DNA from: a bacterium
Lineage (GTDB): Bacteria > Krumholzibacteriota > Krumholzibacteriia > LZORAL124-64-63
NCBI GenBank assembly: GCA_016703265.1
Contig: JADJCK010000004.1
Coordinates: 124,001-188,000, forward strand
Length of the DNA stretch: 64,000 nt
Direction of reading: 5' to 3'
In this document: piece after piece, positions 6,611-14,942 of the stretch
How the letters are laid out: each line of letters starts with the position of its first letter
Numbering within the stretch: the first letter of the stretch is position 1
Notes under the pieces: model-generated
The model's database searches: none
Seen by the model: the letters and a program-made list of their open reading frames with translations, nothing else
What the model was told of the DNA's origin: nothing
Translations under genes and position numbers: made by a program

Positions 6611-7399
6611 TCAGTCCTTCCTCGGAAACACCCCGGCCAGCGCCTCGCGCAAGATGCCCTTCACCTCTTCGCTGAAGTCCTTGTTCAGCATCCACTCGAG
6701 GTAGCCGCGCTTGCGCTGGTCGACGGCCACCAGGTTCAGCACTTCGCCCTGGTGCTTGCCGAAGGTGAAGACGGCCTGGCCTTCCTCGTTCCACACGAAC
6801 TTGCGGCCGCGATCTACGAAGCGGCCCTCGTCGGGATTGCACAGCGTGTGCAGCGCGTCAACGTCGTCGGGCACGGCGTCGTAGAAGGCGACCTGCGCGT
6901 CGAGGATCTCCAGCGTGGCCTCGGTGTCGGCCAGGGCGCTGTGGGCGTTCACCAGGTCCTTGTCGCAGTACTTGCGGTAGGCGGCCGTCAGGTTGCGCGG
7001 CTCCATCATCTTGAAGATGACCATGGCGTCGAGGTGTCGCGCCGCGCGCAGGTCCAGTTCGCTGCCGGCGCGATGCAGTTCGGCCTGCAGCAGCGGGGCG
7101 TCGAAGCGGATCGAGTTGTAGCCGGCCAGGTCGCTGCCCGCGAGCATGCGCTCCACCTCGACGCGCACCTGCGCGAACGGGGGCTGGTCCTTCACGTCGT
7201 CGTCGGTGATGCCGTGCACGGCCGTCGCCTGCGGCGGGATCGGCCGTCCGGGATTGACCAGCGTTTCATACGTCTGCCGCGCACCGCCCGGCTCCACGCG
7301 GATCAGCGCCATCTGCACGATGCGGTCGTTGTCCGGGTCCACGCCCGTGGTCTCGAGGTCGAAGAACGTGAGCGGGCGGGTCAGCTTCAGGTGGCGCAA
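6611..7399 (-). CDS. DnaQ-like DEDDh 3'-5' exonuclease
   Basis: A 262-residue exonuclease of the DNA polymerase III epsilon/RNase T superfamily. All catalytic residues are visible: D14 and E16 in FFDLETTG, D100 in NSIRFD, and H153 and D158 in HSALADTE, giving the DEDDh type. Residues 61-69 hold the usual VHGITDDDV. Beyond the exonuclease fold there is a C-terminal region of about 85 residues with FTFGKHQGEVL and YLEWML, seen in stand-alone exonucleases of this type. It would trim 3' ends of DNA or RNA. The carbonic anhydrase gene lies 22 bases upstream on the same strand. Confidence 0.88.
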   Translation of the reverse strand: MRHLKLTRPLTFFDLETTGVDPDNDRIVQMALIRVEPGGARQTYETLVNPGRPIPPQATAVHGITDDDVKDQPPFAQVRVEVERMLAGSDLAGYNSIRFDAPLLQAELHRAGSELDLRAARHLDAMVIFKMMEPRNLTAAYRKYCDKDLVNAHSALADTEATLEILDAQVAFYDAVPDDVDALHTLCNPDEGRFVDRGRKFVWNEEGQAVFTFGKHQGEVLNLVAVDQRKRGYLEWMLNKDFSEEVKGILREALAGVFPRKD

Positions 7400-7421
7400 C
7401 GGTCGGTCCTCCGGTTCGCAG

Positions 7422-8072
7422 TCAGTCCGCGGCTTTGTCCTGGCTCTCGGGCAGTTCGTCGAAGAACGTCACGACCCCGGTCTCCAGCGAGTACTCGGCG
7501 CCCACGACCAGCACCCCATCGTCGCGGATGAGCTGCTCCATCAGCGGCGAATCGTGCCGCAGGTGATCGACGCTGTAGGCGATGTTCGCGCGCATGGCGC
7601 GCAGCTCGAGGTCCTCGTCGTCGTCGTGCGCGTCCTCGGCCACCACCATCTCCACGGCGGGGCGGATGCGGTCGACGATGTCGCGCAGGTTGCGCGAGTC
7701 GTGCTCGCCCGAACCCTGCAGGTCCTCGATGGTGGCGGCAATGGCGCCGCACCGCGTGTGCCCCAGCACCAGCACCAGCTTGGTCTCGAAGCGCGAGGCG
7801 GCGAACTCCACGCTGCCCACCAGCGACGGCGCCACGATGTTCCCCGCCACGCGGATCACGAACAGGTCGCCCAGGCCCTGGTCGAAGATCAGTTCGGCCG
7901 GCACGCGCGCGTCCGAACACCCGAGGATGATCGCGAACGGCCGTTGTTCCTCGATGTCGGTGCCGTGCGGCGCGGCCGGCGACGGGCGCGCATGGTCGCC
8001 CGCGTCCAGGTTCGCCACGAAACGGCGATTGCCGGCCTTCAGTCTCGCCAGGGCTTCGATTGCTGGGATCAC
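7422..8072 (-). CDS. Beta-class carbonic anhydrase
   Basis: A 216-residue beta carbonic anhydrase interconverting carbon dioxide and bicarbonate. The zinc ligands and catalytic dyad are visible: C52 and D54 in GCSDARVP, and H105 and C108 in LGHTRCGA. The intervening segment FVIRVAGNIV is also a family hallmark. It has no signal peptide, so it acts in the cytoplasm. An acidic insertion, AEDAHDDDEDLE, sits after the catalytic core. The gene is probably transcribed with the downstream exonuclease, although no functional link is obvious. Confidence 0.93.
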   Translation of the reverse strand: MIPAIEALARLKAGNRRFVANLDAGDHARPSPAAPHGTDIEEQRPFAIILGCSDARVPAELIFDQGLGDLFVIRVAGNIVAPSLVGSVEFAASRFETKLVLVLGHTRCGAIAATIEDLQGSGEHDSRNLRDIVDRIRPAVEMVVAEDAHDDDEDLELRAMRANIAYSVDHLRHDSPLMEQLIRDDGVLVVGAEYSLETGVVTFFDELPESQDKAAD

Positions 8073-8129
8073 GCGCCTGTCCGTTCGTTGGAATCACCGC
8101 GTGACAGTATCAACGCACGGCGGCGCGGC

Positions 8130-8149
8130 GGCAAGCCGCAGGGCTTGCC
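8130..8149 (-). terminator. Hairpin between apbE and carbonic anhydrase genes
   Basis: An 8-bp stem GGCAAGCC with a 4-base loop, 17 bases beyond the apbE stop. It lacks a U-tract, so it is a weak terminator candidate. Confidence 0.4.
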
Positions 8150-8165
8150 CGGTCCGGTACCGGGA

Positions 8166-8994
8166 TCAGTCCAGGACCCAGTACGTGGCACCGCTTCCGT
8201 CCAGGAACGCGCGCGCCCCCGCGCCCTGCAGCATCGCCAGCGTGGCCAGCGCGCCGGCTTCAAGACAGGTGTCGGCCAGCACCGTCACCGAACGGGGCGC
8301 CCCGGTCACGGGCCAGCCCGTGCGCGCATCCAGGATGTGCGGATAGCGGACGCCGTCCTTCAGCAGGAAGCGCCGGCTGTCGCCGCTGGTGGCCAGCGCG
8401 CCCTGGGCCAGCTCCAGGTCCACCGCGCCGCGCTGCGCATCCACCGCACCCGGCGCCTCCACCCCCACGCGCCACGGCCGCCCGTCGCGCCGCGTGCCAA
8501 GCGCCCGCAGGTCGCCGCCGAAGTTCACCAGCGCCGCCGTCGACGAGCGCAGCGCCAGCAGCTGCGGGCGTCAGTTCCGGGCGCCGCCAGGTGACCTTGT
8601 CCCAGCCCACCAGGGGCAGCAGCGCGCGCACGGCCTCGCGCGCGGGCACGTTGGCCGAGCCGTCGAAGCGCCACAGGCGCCGCAGCACCCCCGCGGTCAC
8701 GTCGAAGCGGCCGTTGCTCAGGTGGAAGCAGTGGTCGGCAAGATCGAGCAGGCCGGCCGTCTCGTCGTCGACGATCACCGGCCGGCCCGCGGCATGATTG
8801 ACGGCGTGGATGACGTTGTCGTCGCGGTAGCGGCTCAGCATCCGTTCCAGGCGCATGGCCTCGCCGGCCACCGCCTCGCCCAGCGCGGCGGCCTCGTCGC
8901 GCGTGTCGACATCGAGCAGCGCCTCGCACGGGCTCGCCATCGCCGCGAATGCGGCCTGCCAGCCGTCGGGACGCTGCTGCAGCGCAACGGTCAC
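8166..8994 (-). pseudogene. apbE: FAD:protein FMN transferase, broken
   Basis: ApbE attaches FMN covalently to target proteins. The first half (from 8994 to about 8570) has MASPCEALL, the SRYRDDNVIHAVN segment and LADHCFHLSNGRFDVT. The second half, in another frame (about 8570 to 8166), has STAALVNFGGDLRALG, RYPHILDARTGWPV and SVTVLADTC. Between them the conserved block with the LGGIAKGYAVD-like motif is missing, about 35-40 residues, and the frame changes. A functional enzyme is therefore unlikely unless this is an assembly fault. It starts 2 bases after the DUF3570 gene, in the conserved cluster where an ApbE is usual. Confidence 0.8.
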
Positions 8995-8996
8995 GC

Positions 8997-10292
8997 CTAT
9001 TTCCCGAACGTGTAGCCCACGTTCACGATCCAGGCGTCGACGGTCGGGAACAGGTCCAGTTCCGCCAGGTCGCCGAACGCGCCGGCCGGCTGGTTGCCCG
9101 ACTGCGCGTAGTATTCCACGCGCAGCGACAGCTCCTGGCCGCCCTTGAGCGTGGTGCCGTACTTCAGCCCGTAGGTCATGGCCGTCATGTCGCCCAGGCG
9201 GTAGTCGGCCGACACGAAGTCGGGAGTCTCGCCCTCCACCAGCCAGCGGCGGTAGAAGTCGGCCTCCGTCTGGTGGTACCAGCGCACGTTCGGCTGGAAG
9301 TAGCGCCCCTTGGCGAAGTTCAGGCGGTAGTGCAGCTCGCCCGTGTGCGAGGTGATGCCCCAGTCGTCGTCGAAGTAGCGATACGACAGCGTCACCACGT
9401 CGCGGCCCAGGCTGCGGATCAGCTCGGCGGCGATCGCGTTCTTCACGCGGTTGTCGGGCCGGCTCTCGTACAGGTAGAGGTCACGCGTGGGATCACCCGA
9501 CACGGGCGCCGGTGCGCCCGTCACGCCGTCCACCACCGAGACGATCTTGTAGGGATCGGTCTGGTAGCCCGCCACGCGGCTGTTCGTGTAGTTCAGGCTC
9601 AGCACCGTGCGGCGGCCCAGCACCTGGGTCAGGCCCAGGCCCAGGTCGGTCACGCTCTTCGTCGCGTCGCTGCCTTCATCATCGTCGGCGCGTTTATCGT
9701 CACCACCACCGCCCGGCACCGGCGCCGGCATGGCCGCCATCGCCATGGGCACGCCGCCCTCGGGGTTGATGGTGTCCTCGAACCGCGCGGCGCGCAGCGT
9801 CACCGTGGTGTTCCTGTGGTTGAACTCGCGGGCCAGCGAAGCGTTGGCGCCCAGCGAGGTGTAGTCGTGCTCGAACGATCCGTACAGGCCCAGCGAGGCC
9901 ATCGTCAGCCGGCCCCACGGCAGCGAGAAGCCGCCGCTCACGGCCACGCGCGTGTCGTGGAACGTGTTGTCGAGCGGGGTCATCCCCGGCTCGGTGGAGT
10001 AGCTGCCGTTGCCCGAGGGGCTGGTGAACGTCTGCGTCTTCTGCAGCGCGGGCACGGCGCCGCTGGCCGACGAACCGGTCAGCGCATCGTACACCAGGCG
10101 GATGGTGCCCACCTGGCCGCCGGCGAACTCGTGCTTCACGTCGCTCAGCAGTTCCACGGCCGACACGCGCCCGGGCTCGTGGTAGCCCAGCACGCCAGAC
10201 TGCACTTCCGTCGCCTGCGCCTTCACGCCGGCCACGCCCAGCAGCCCGCAGGCCGCCGCCAGCGAGGCCCGCAGCTTGTCAGTTGCAGCCAC
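8997..10292 (-). CDS. DUF3570 outer-membrane protein
   Basis: A 431-residue exported protein with a signal peptide (cleavage after AGVKAQA) and a long series of amphipathic strands with aromatic girdles, ending VNVGYTFGK, so a large beta-barrel in the outer membrane. The order thioredoxin, DUF4266 lipoprotein, this protein, ApbE is the conserved neighbourhood of DUF3570, whose function is not established. Internal features include an acidic Gly-rich loop around residues 190-205 (GGGGDDKRADDDEGSD) that may face outside or bind metal. It begins at a GTG overlapping the DUF4266 stop by 14 bases. Confidence 0.82.
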   Translation of the reverse strand: MAATDKLRASLAAACGLLGVAGVKAQATEVQSGVLGYHEPGRVSAVELLSDVKHEFAGGQVGTIRLVYDALTGSSASGAVPALQKTQTFTSPSGNGSYSTEPGMTPLDNTFHDTRVAVSGGFSLPWGRLTMASLGLYGSFEHDYTSLGANASLAREFNHRNTTVTLRAARFEDTINPEGGVPMAMAAMPAPVPGGGGDDKRADDDEGSDATKSVTDLGLGLTQVLGRRTVLSLNYTNSRVAGYQTDPYKIVSVVDGVTGAPAPVSGDPTRDLYLYESRPDNRVKNAIAAELIRSLGRDVVTLSYRYFDDDWGITSHTGELHYRLNFAKGRYFQPNVRWYHQTEADFYRRWLVEGETPDFVSADYRLGDMTAMTYGLKYGTTLKGGQELSLRVEYYAQSGNQPAGAFGDLAELDLFPTVDAWIVNVGYTFGK

Positions 10293-10506
10293 AGCCGCCC
10301 CCCCCCGAGCCCAGCCCGCCGGTCGACGCTTCCTTGCTGAAGTAGATATGCTCGTCCAGCGACGTCAGCACCACGTCCTCGCCCGGGGTCATGCCCGGCT
10401 GCGACAGCACGTCGCGCTCCCAGGGCTGCACGCCCATCGAGGCGCAGCCGCCCAGCAGCGCCAGTCCCGCCGCCAGCGGCAGCCACCAACCGTCCCGTCT
10501 GCGCAT
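10279..10506 (-). CDS. DUF4266 small lipoprotein
   Basis: A 75-residue lipoprotein. The signal ends with LLGGC (Cys21), so the mature protein is only 55 residues and lipid-anchored. It contains VQPWERDVLSQPGM, a central LTSLDEHIYFSKEAS, and ends GSGGGGCGCN, the characteristic C-terminal Gly/Cys tail of DUF4266. The two terminal Cys could bind metal or form a disulfide handled by the neighbouring thioredoxin, or be a modification site. Its ATG overlaps the thioredoxin stop by one base and its end overlaps the DUF3570 start, so the trio is tightly coupled. Confidence 0.85.
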   Translation of the reverse strand: MRRRDGWWLPLAAGLALLGGCASMGVQPWERDVLSQPGMTPGEDVVLTSLDEHIYFSKEASTGGLGSGGGGCGCN

Positions 10507-10988
10507 CACTTGCCCTCCTTGAGCATGGCCGCGATCTCGGCCTCGCGCTTGCCGGCATCGGCGTCGCGGTAGCCCACATGGCTGGCCACCAGCTTGCCGG
10601 CGCGATCGATCAGGTATGTGGTCGGCATGCCCTCGAGCTTGTACTGCGCCGCCAGTTCGCCCTTCGGGTCGAAGACGACGATGATGCCCGGGTCGATGTC
10701 GCCGAGCCGCGACCGCATCGACGCCTCGTCGGCATCCACGCTCACGGCCACGATCTGCAGCCCCTGCCCGCCGTACTGCTGCTGCATCCGCGACAGCCAC
10801 GGCATCGACGCCTTGCACGGCTTGCACCACGACGCCCAGAAATCGAGAGCCACCACCTTGCCGGCATGGTCGGCCAGCGTGAACTCGGCGGCGGCGAGCA
10901 CCGGGCGCTCGGCCGGCTCGCCGGCCACGGCGCCGGTTGCGATAAGCAGGCACGCCAGCAGCGGCAGGAACGAACGGGATCGAAGCAC
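10506..10988 (-). CDS. TlpA-like periplasmic thioredoxin
   Basis: A 160-residue exported thioredoxin-fold protein. A signal peptide spans residues 1-22, and the active site is C55-K-P-C58 in FWASWCKPCK. The cis-Pro region GMPTTYLIDRAGK is present. Such proteins reduce or rearrange disulfides in the periplasm, for example during cytochrome maturation. It is the first gene of the DUF4266-DUF3570-ApbE cluster and probably acts on the Cys-rich tail of the DUF4266 protein; that partner assignment is inference. Confidence 0.88.
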   Translation of the reverse strand: MLRSRSFLPLLACLLIATGAVAGEPAERPVLAAAEFTLADHAGKVVALDFWASWCKPCKASMPWLSRMQQQYGGQGLQIVAVSVDADEASMRSRLGDIDPGIIVVFDPKGELAAQYKLEGMPTTYLIDRAGKLVASHVGYRDADAGKREAEIAAMLKEGK

Positions 10989-11147
10989 GTCGGCCTCCTT
11001 GGAATGCTTGATGACAACAGAAGATCAGGTTCGGGCCGGGTCGGCAAGCCCATTCCCGGCCGCGCAGGGGGGAAAGGCCTTGAACACGCAAAGTCGGCGG
11101 CGGGTTCCCGAACCGGCTGGACGGCTCCCCTGCACCCGAAAACGGGA

Positions 11148-11171
11148 GGCCCGGCCGCTTCCGGCCGGGCC
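11148..11171 (-). terminator. Terminator of ilvE
   Basis: A 10-bp stem GGCCCGGCCG with a 4-base loop about 40 bases beyond the ilvE stop, followed on the minus strand by TCCCGTTTTC. This is a reasonable intrinsic terminator. Confidence 0.65.
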
Positions 11172-11211
11172 CATCCCCGAGCTTCCCCGTGCTGCCGCCG
11201 GTCAGGCGCCG

Positions 11212-12288
11212 TCAGCGCTTGTCCGCGAACGACGGCACCCTGTGCAGCCACTCCGGATGCCGCGTGCTGCCCCCGGCGTGGATGCCGGTCAGCGTCTCGC
11301 GCAGCTGGCGCGTCAGCTTGCCCTCGCCGCCGTCGCCGATACGGTGGTCGGCGCCCTTGTAGTGGATCGTCCCCACCGGCGTGACCACGGCCGCGGTGCC
11401 GCAGGCGAACACTTCCTTCAGCTTGCCGCCGTGCGCGTCCTCGATCACCTGGGCGATGGCCGGCGCCTTCTCCTCCCAGGTGACGCCCATGTCCTTCAGC
11501 AGCACGCCCACGCTGTCGCGCGTGACGCCGTGCAGGATCGTGTCGCCCGCCTTCGAGGTGATGACGCGGTCCTCGTAGACGAACATGATGTTCATCGCGC
11601 CCATCTCCTCGACGTACTTCATCTCCCTGGCGTCGAGCCAGATGATGTTGTCGTAGCCGGCGTCCTGCGCCTGCTTGATCGGCAGCAGCGCCGCCGAGTA
11701 GTTGCCGCCGGTCTTGGCGAACCCGGTGCCGCCGGCCGCCGACCGCACGTACGTCTCCTCGACGCGCAGCTTCAGCGGGTTCACCCCGCCGGTGAAGTAG
11801 CTGCCCACCGGCCCCACGATGATGAAGAAGATGTACTCGGTCGAGGCGCGAACGCCCAGGCCGCGCTGCGACGCGAACATCGTCGGGCGCACGTACATGG
11901 CGTCCGGGCTCTCGGGCACCCAGTGCCGGTCCATGTCGATCAGCATCTCGGCGCCGCGCATGAACAGTTCCGAATCGATGCGCGGCATGCACATGCGGTC
12001 GCAGGAGCGGTGGAAGCGCTCGAGGTTCATCTCGGGGCGGAACATGTGCACCGAGTCGTCGGCCACGTTGTGGTAGGCCTTCATGCCCTCGAAGATCTCC
12101 TGCCCGTAGTGCAAAACCTTGCACGCGGGATCGAGCATGAACGGGCCGTATGGAACCACGCGCGGGTCGCGCCAGGTGCCGTCTTTCCAGTCGGCCACGA
12201 ACATGTGGGGCGTGAAGAACTGGCCGAAGCCGAAGGGGCCGTCGGGGGGCGACTTCGGGTTGGGATTCCTCGTGACGCTGATCTGCAT
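11212..12288 (-). CDS. ilvE: Branched-chain amino acid aminotransferase
   Basis: A 358-residue class IV PLP aminotransferase catalysing the last step of leucine, isoleucine and valine synthesis or the first step of their breakdown. The PLP lysine is K192 in GGTGFAKTGGNY. Also present are LHYGQEIFEGMKAY, FRPEMNLERFHRS and, near the end, EVFACGTAAVVTPVG, which binds the cofactor phosphate. The length fits the longer, eukaryote-like subgroup. It is a single gene with a terminator behind it. Its 5' leader contains three stacked hairpins, suggesting control by attenuation. Confidence 0.95.
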   Translation of the reverse strand: MQISVTRNPNPKSPPDGPFGFGQFFTPHMFVADWKDGTWRDPRVVPYGPFMLDPACKVLHYGQEIFEGMKAYHNVADDSVHMFRPEMNLERFHRSCDRMCMPRIDSELFMRGAEMLIDMDRHWVPESPDAMYVRPTMFASQRGLGVRASTEYIFFIIVGPVGSYFTGGVNPLKLRVEETYVRSAAGGTGFAKTGGNYSAALLPIKQAQDAGYDNIIWLDAREMKYVEEMGAMNIMFVYEDRVITSKAGDTILHGVTRDSVGVLLKDMGVTWEEKAPAIAQVIEDAHGGKLKEVFACGTAAVVTPVGTIHYKGADHRIGDGGEGKLTRQLRETLTGIHAGGSTRHPEWLHRVPSFADKR

Positions 12289-12441
12289 CCCGTACTCCTC
12301 CTGCGGTGTCGATCCTGTCGCGCTGAGCGCTGACGGGACGAACAGGTGCCGGTCGCAAGCGTTTCGGCTGTTCCAATTTCGTTTGCGCGGAGGGTGAAAT
12401 CAAGCGGTGCAGGAAGCGTATCGGCAGCTGCAAACCAAAGT

Positions 12442-12557
12442 AAACCCGGATGGTTCGTCGCCCGAGGAACCATCCGGGTTTGGGGGTGCGGCGGGAATGG
12501 GTTCGCCCTTCCACTCCCGCCGCGGGGTGATCCGGTCCCTCGCTCATTGACCGGATC
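12442..12557 (-). promoter_or_regulatory. Structured leader or attenuator before ilvE
   Basis: Three hairpins follow each other on the minus strand: a 9-bp stem GATCCGGTC (12529-12557), a 9-bp stem (12488-12523), and a perfect 15-bp stem AAACCCGGATGGTTC with a 10-base loop (12442-12481). The last is followed by TTTACTTTGGTTT, so it looks like a terminator about 150 bases before ilvE. No leader peptide rich in branched-chain codons and no T-box motif was recognised. It could instead end the upstream DUF4440 transcript. Confidence 0.55.
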
Positions 12558-12776
12558 CTGGAGGTGCGCTGGGCAGGTGGATGCAATCGCGGGGCCCGTT
12601 GTTCAACGGCTTGCCAACTGGTTGCACAGGGCCAAGTTGCCAATCAGGAGTTCATGGGGTGTCCCGCTCCTGTTGGTGAAAGGCCCCCAAAAGCGTCCCA
12701 AGAAAGTGTCCCATCGCAGGGGCCGATGGGACGGTTTGGGACAGTTGAAAGTGCGGTCGCGAAAGGGCCGCGCGCC

Positions 12777-13250
12777 TCAGGGGCCGGTCGCCGGCGCACA
12801 GACGTCGTTGCCCCGGTCGAACACCACGCGCCAGCGGCCGTCGGGCTCGAGCCGCCAGATGGTGCTGAAGTCGGCGATGTGCCGGCCTTGCGGGTCGAAC
12901 ACCGGGCCGGCGGTCAGGGCCAGCGTGCCGGAGTCGAGCACTTCCACGGTATCGGGCTTCCACGAGAAGGGCGCCGCGGGTCCGGTGAAGAAGCGCTCCC
13001 AGGCTTCCATCACCGTGGCGGCGCCGCGCAGCGGGCCGTTGGCGCCGAAGAAGACGGTGTCGTCGGCCAGGAACGAGCCGAAGGCCGCGTGATCGCGCGC
13101 GGCCATCGTCGCGGCGAACGCGGTCTCGGCCGCGCGCACCTGCGCGACCAGTTCCTCGCGCGAAGCCATCGGCGCCGCAACGACCGGAGCCGCGCACATC
13201 ATGATCGCAGCGGCCGCGGCCAGGCCGTTCAGGAACAGCTTTCTGCTCAT
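12777..13250 (-). CDS. Secreted DUF4440/SnoaL-like protein
   Basis: A 157-residue protein with a signal peptide (residues 1-26, ending APVVAA) and an NTF2-like alpha/beta cone typical of DUF4440. Recognisable segments are ETAFAATMAARDHAAFGSFLADD, then FFGANGPLRG and the C-terminal strands STIWRLEPDGRWRVVFDRG. These domains bind small molecules or act as ketosteroid-isomerase-like enzymes; no catalytic residues can be assigned here. A DUF1697 gene lies 41 bases upstream on the same strand. Confidence 0.8.
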   Translation of the reverse strand: MSRKLFLNGLAAAAAIMMCAAPVVAAPMASREELVAQVRAAETAFAATMAARDHAAFGSFLADDTVFFGANGPLRGAATVMEAWERFFTGPAAPFSWKPDTVEVLDSGTLALTAGPVFDPQGRHIADFSTIWRLEPDGRWRVVFDRGNDVCAPATGP

Positions 13251-13291
13251 CGCGATGCTCCCATCTGTTCTGCAAGCGTTGCAGGAATGTT

Positions 13292-13834
13292 TCAGGCCGC
13301 CAACGCGGCCTGCAGTTTCAACAGCGTGTTCCTGTTGCGCGTCGTGATGTCGTCACCCATCAGCTTCGAGACGTCCTCGAACAGCTTGTCGGTCAGCACG
13401 CCGCCCGGACACCACAGCCAGGCCGCATGCACGCCCATCGTCAACGAGGCCGGCGACCAGTCGCGCGCCGCCAGCGGCTTCAGCTTCGCCAGGGCGCCGG
13501 GCACGCGCGGAAAGGCGGCCAGCAGGCGCGAACCGTCGGCGCCCGCCGGCAGCGAAGGCGCCTCGTCGATGACGGCGTTGAACGCGGCCGCGGCGATCAC
13601 CGTCACGCGCACCTGCAGCGCCAGCGCCGAGGCCAATTCCTGCTCCAGACGAGCGGCGACGATTGCGGGTTTCAATGGCCGCGGCGTGGTGAACACGACG
13701 TTGCCGCTGGCCAGCACGGTGGTCACGTCCGCGAAACCGCACGCCGCCACGGTCGCGCGCAGGTCAGCCATGGCCACGCGATTGCCGCGCCCGACGTTCA
13801 CCCCGCGCAACAGGGCCACACACCGCTCCGCCAC
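13292..13834 (-). CDS. DUF1697 protein
   Basis: A 180-residue cytoplasmic protein of the DUF1697 family, recognised by the opening ALLRGVNVG, then LASGNVVFTT around residue 45 and the C-terminal TTRNRNTLLKL. The function is unknown; the fold is ferredoxin-like. It starts with a GTG preceded by a GGTGAG site. The gene is followed by the secreted DUF4440 protein on the same strand, without visible functional logic. Confidence 0.88.
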   Translation of the reverse strand: MAERCVALLRGVNVGRGNRVAMADLRATVAACGFADVTTVLASGNVVFTTPRPLKPAIVAARLEQELASALALQVRVTVIAAAAFNAVIDEAPSLPAGADGSRLLAAFPRVPGALAKLKPLAARDWSPASLTMGVHAAWLWCPGGVLTDKLFEDVSKLMGDDITTRNRNTLLKLQAALAA

Positions 13835-14042
13835 GTCTCACCCCGCAATCCGATGTAAACCTCTCCGCAATTCTATCTCGTTGGCGCGCATCACTATACC
13901 AATAGATCGGCGGCGAGTCCAGACCCGGTGACCGAAACAATAAAGTCAACCCGTGTCCAGCCATGCCGATAAACCGCTACCAACTGCCGGTCCGGGCTTC
14001 CCGCCGGCGCCACGCCGTACCGTGCGACGAGGAGGCAACTCC

Positions 14043-14942
14043 ATGCGTCCGATCGCGATCCTGCTGCTGCTGGCCAGCGTCTTCGCCCTGAGCGCCGCCG
14101 CACAGACCGTGCCTGCGAAGCATGACCTGCCGGAGATCAAGGCGGCCGGGCAGCTGCGCCACCTGGGCATTCCCTACGCGAACTTCATCACCGGCGCCGG
14201 CGACGGGCTCGATGTCGACCTGGTGAAGATGTTCTGCCGCGAGATCGGCGTGGAGTACGTCTACGTGGAGACCGACTGGAGCCGCACGTACTCCGATGTC
14301 ACCGGCCTGGCGTTCACGCGCAAGGGCAACGAGGTGACCATCACCGGGCCGGCCGAGGTGCGCGGCGACATGATCGCCCACGGCATGACCGACCTGGCGT
14401 GGCGGCGCGAGCTCGTCAACTTCGCCGAGCCGATGTTCCCCACGCAGATCTGGCTGATCGCGCCGGCCACTGCGAAGATCGCGCCCATCGCGCCGACCGG
14501 GACGCTCGACGGCGACATCGCGCTCACCTACCGGCTCATCAACGGCATCAGTGTGCTGGCCAAGCCCAACACCTGCCTGGACCCGAAGCTGTACGACCTG
14601 AGCGGCCACGGCGCCATCGTCGTCAACTACGAGGGCAGCCTCAACCACATGGCGCCGAACCTCCTGGGCGGCATGGCCGACCTCACGATCCTCGACGTGC
14701 CCGACGCGCTGGTGGCGCTGCGGCGGTGGCAGGGCAAGATCAAGATCCTGGGCCCGCTCTCCGAGCCCCAGTACATGGCCGCGGCTTTCCCGAAGAACTC
14801 GCCGCAGCTGGAGGCCGCGTTTGCGGCGTTCCTGAACCGCTGCCAGGCCGACGGCACCTATGACGCGCTGGTGCGCAAGTACTACCCCGGCGTGTGGACG
14901 TACTTCCCCGACTTCTTCACCACCGGTGGCAGCGTGCAATGA
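14043..14942 (+). CDS. Periplasmic amino-acid-type solute-binding protein
   Basis: A 299-residue exported protein with a signal peptide (residues 1-20, cleavage at SAAAQ) and a type II periplasmic binding fold of the SBP_bac_3 family: LRHLGIPYANFITG, LDVDLVKMFCREIGVEYV, then DMIAHGMTDLAWRRELVNFAEPMF. There is no lipobox, so it is free in the periplasm. It starts at an ATG behind GAGGAGG. No transporter genes are nearby; instead its stop overlaps the start of a sensor kinase (ATGA), so it probably delivers ligand information to that kinase. The ligand is unknown. Confidence 0.83.
   Translation: MRPIAILLLLASVFALSAAAQTVPAKHDLPEIKAAGQLRHLGIPYANFITGAGDGLDVDLVKMFCREIGVEYVYVETDWSRTYSDVTGLAFTRKGNEVTITGPAEVRGDMIAHGMTDLAWRRELVNFAEPMFPTQIWLIAPATAKIAPIAPTGTLDGDIALTYRLINGISVLAKPNTCLDPKLYDLSGHGAIVVNYEGSLNHMAPNLLGGMADLTILDVPDALVALRRWQGKIKILGPLSEPQYMAAAFPKNSPQLEAAFAAFLNRCQADGTYDALVRKYYPGVWTYFPDFFTTGGSVQ

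Noticed and set aside
12560..12700. Leader peptide for ilvE attenuation
   Set aside because: The only short frame near the hairpins, ATG AAC TCC TGA, has no branched-chain codons.
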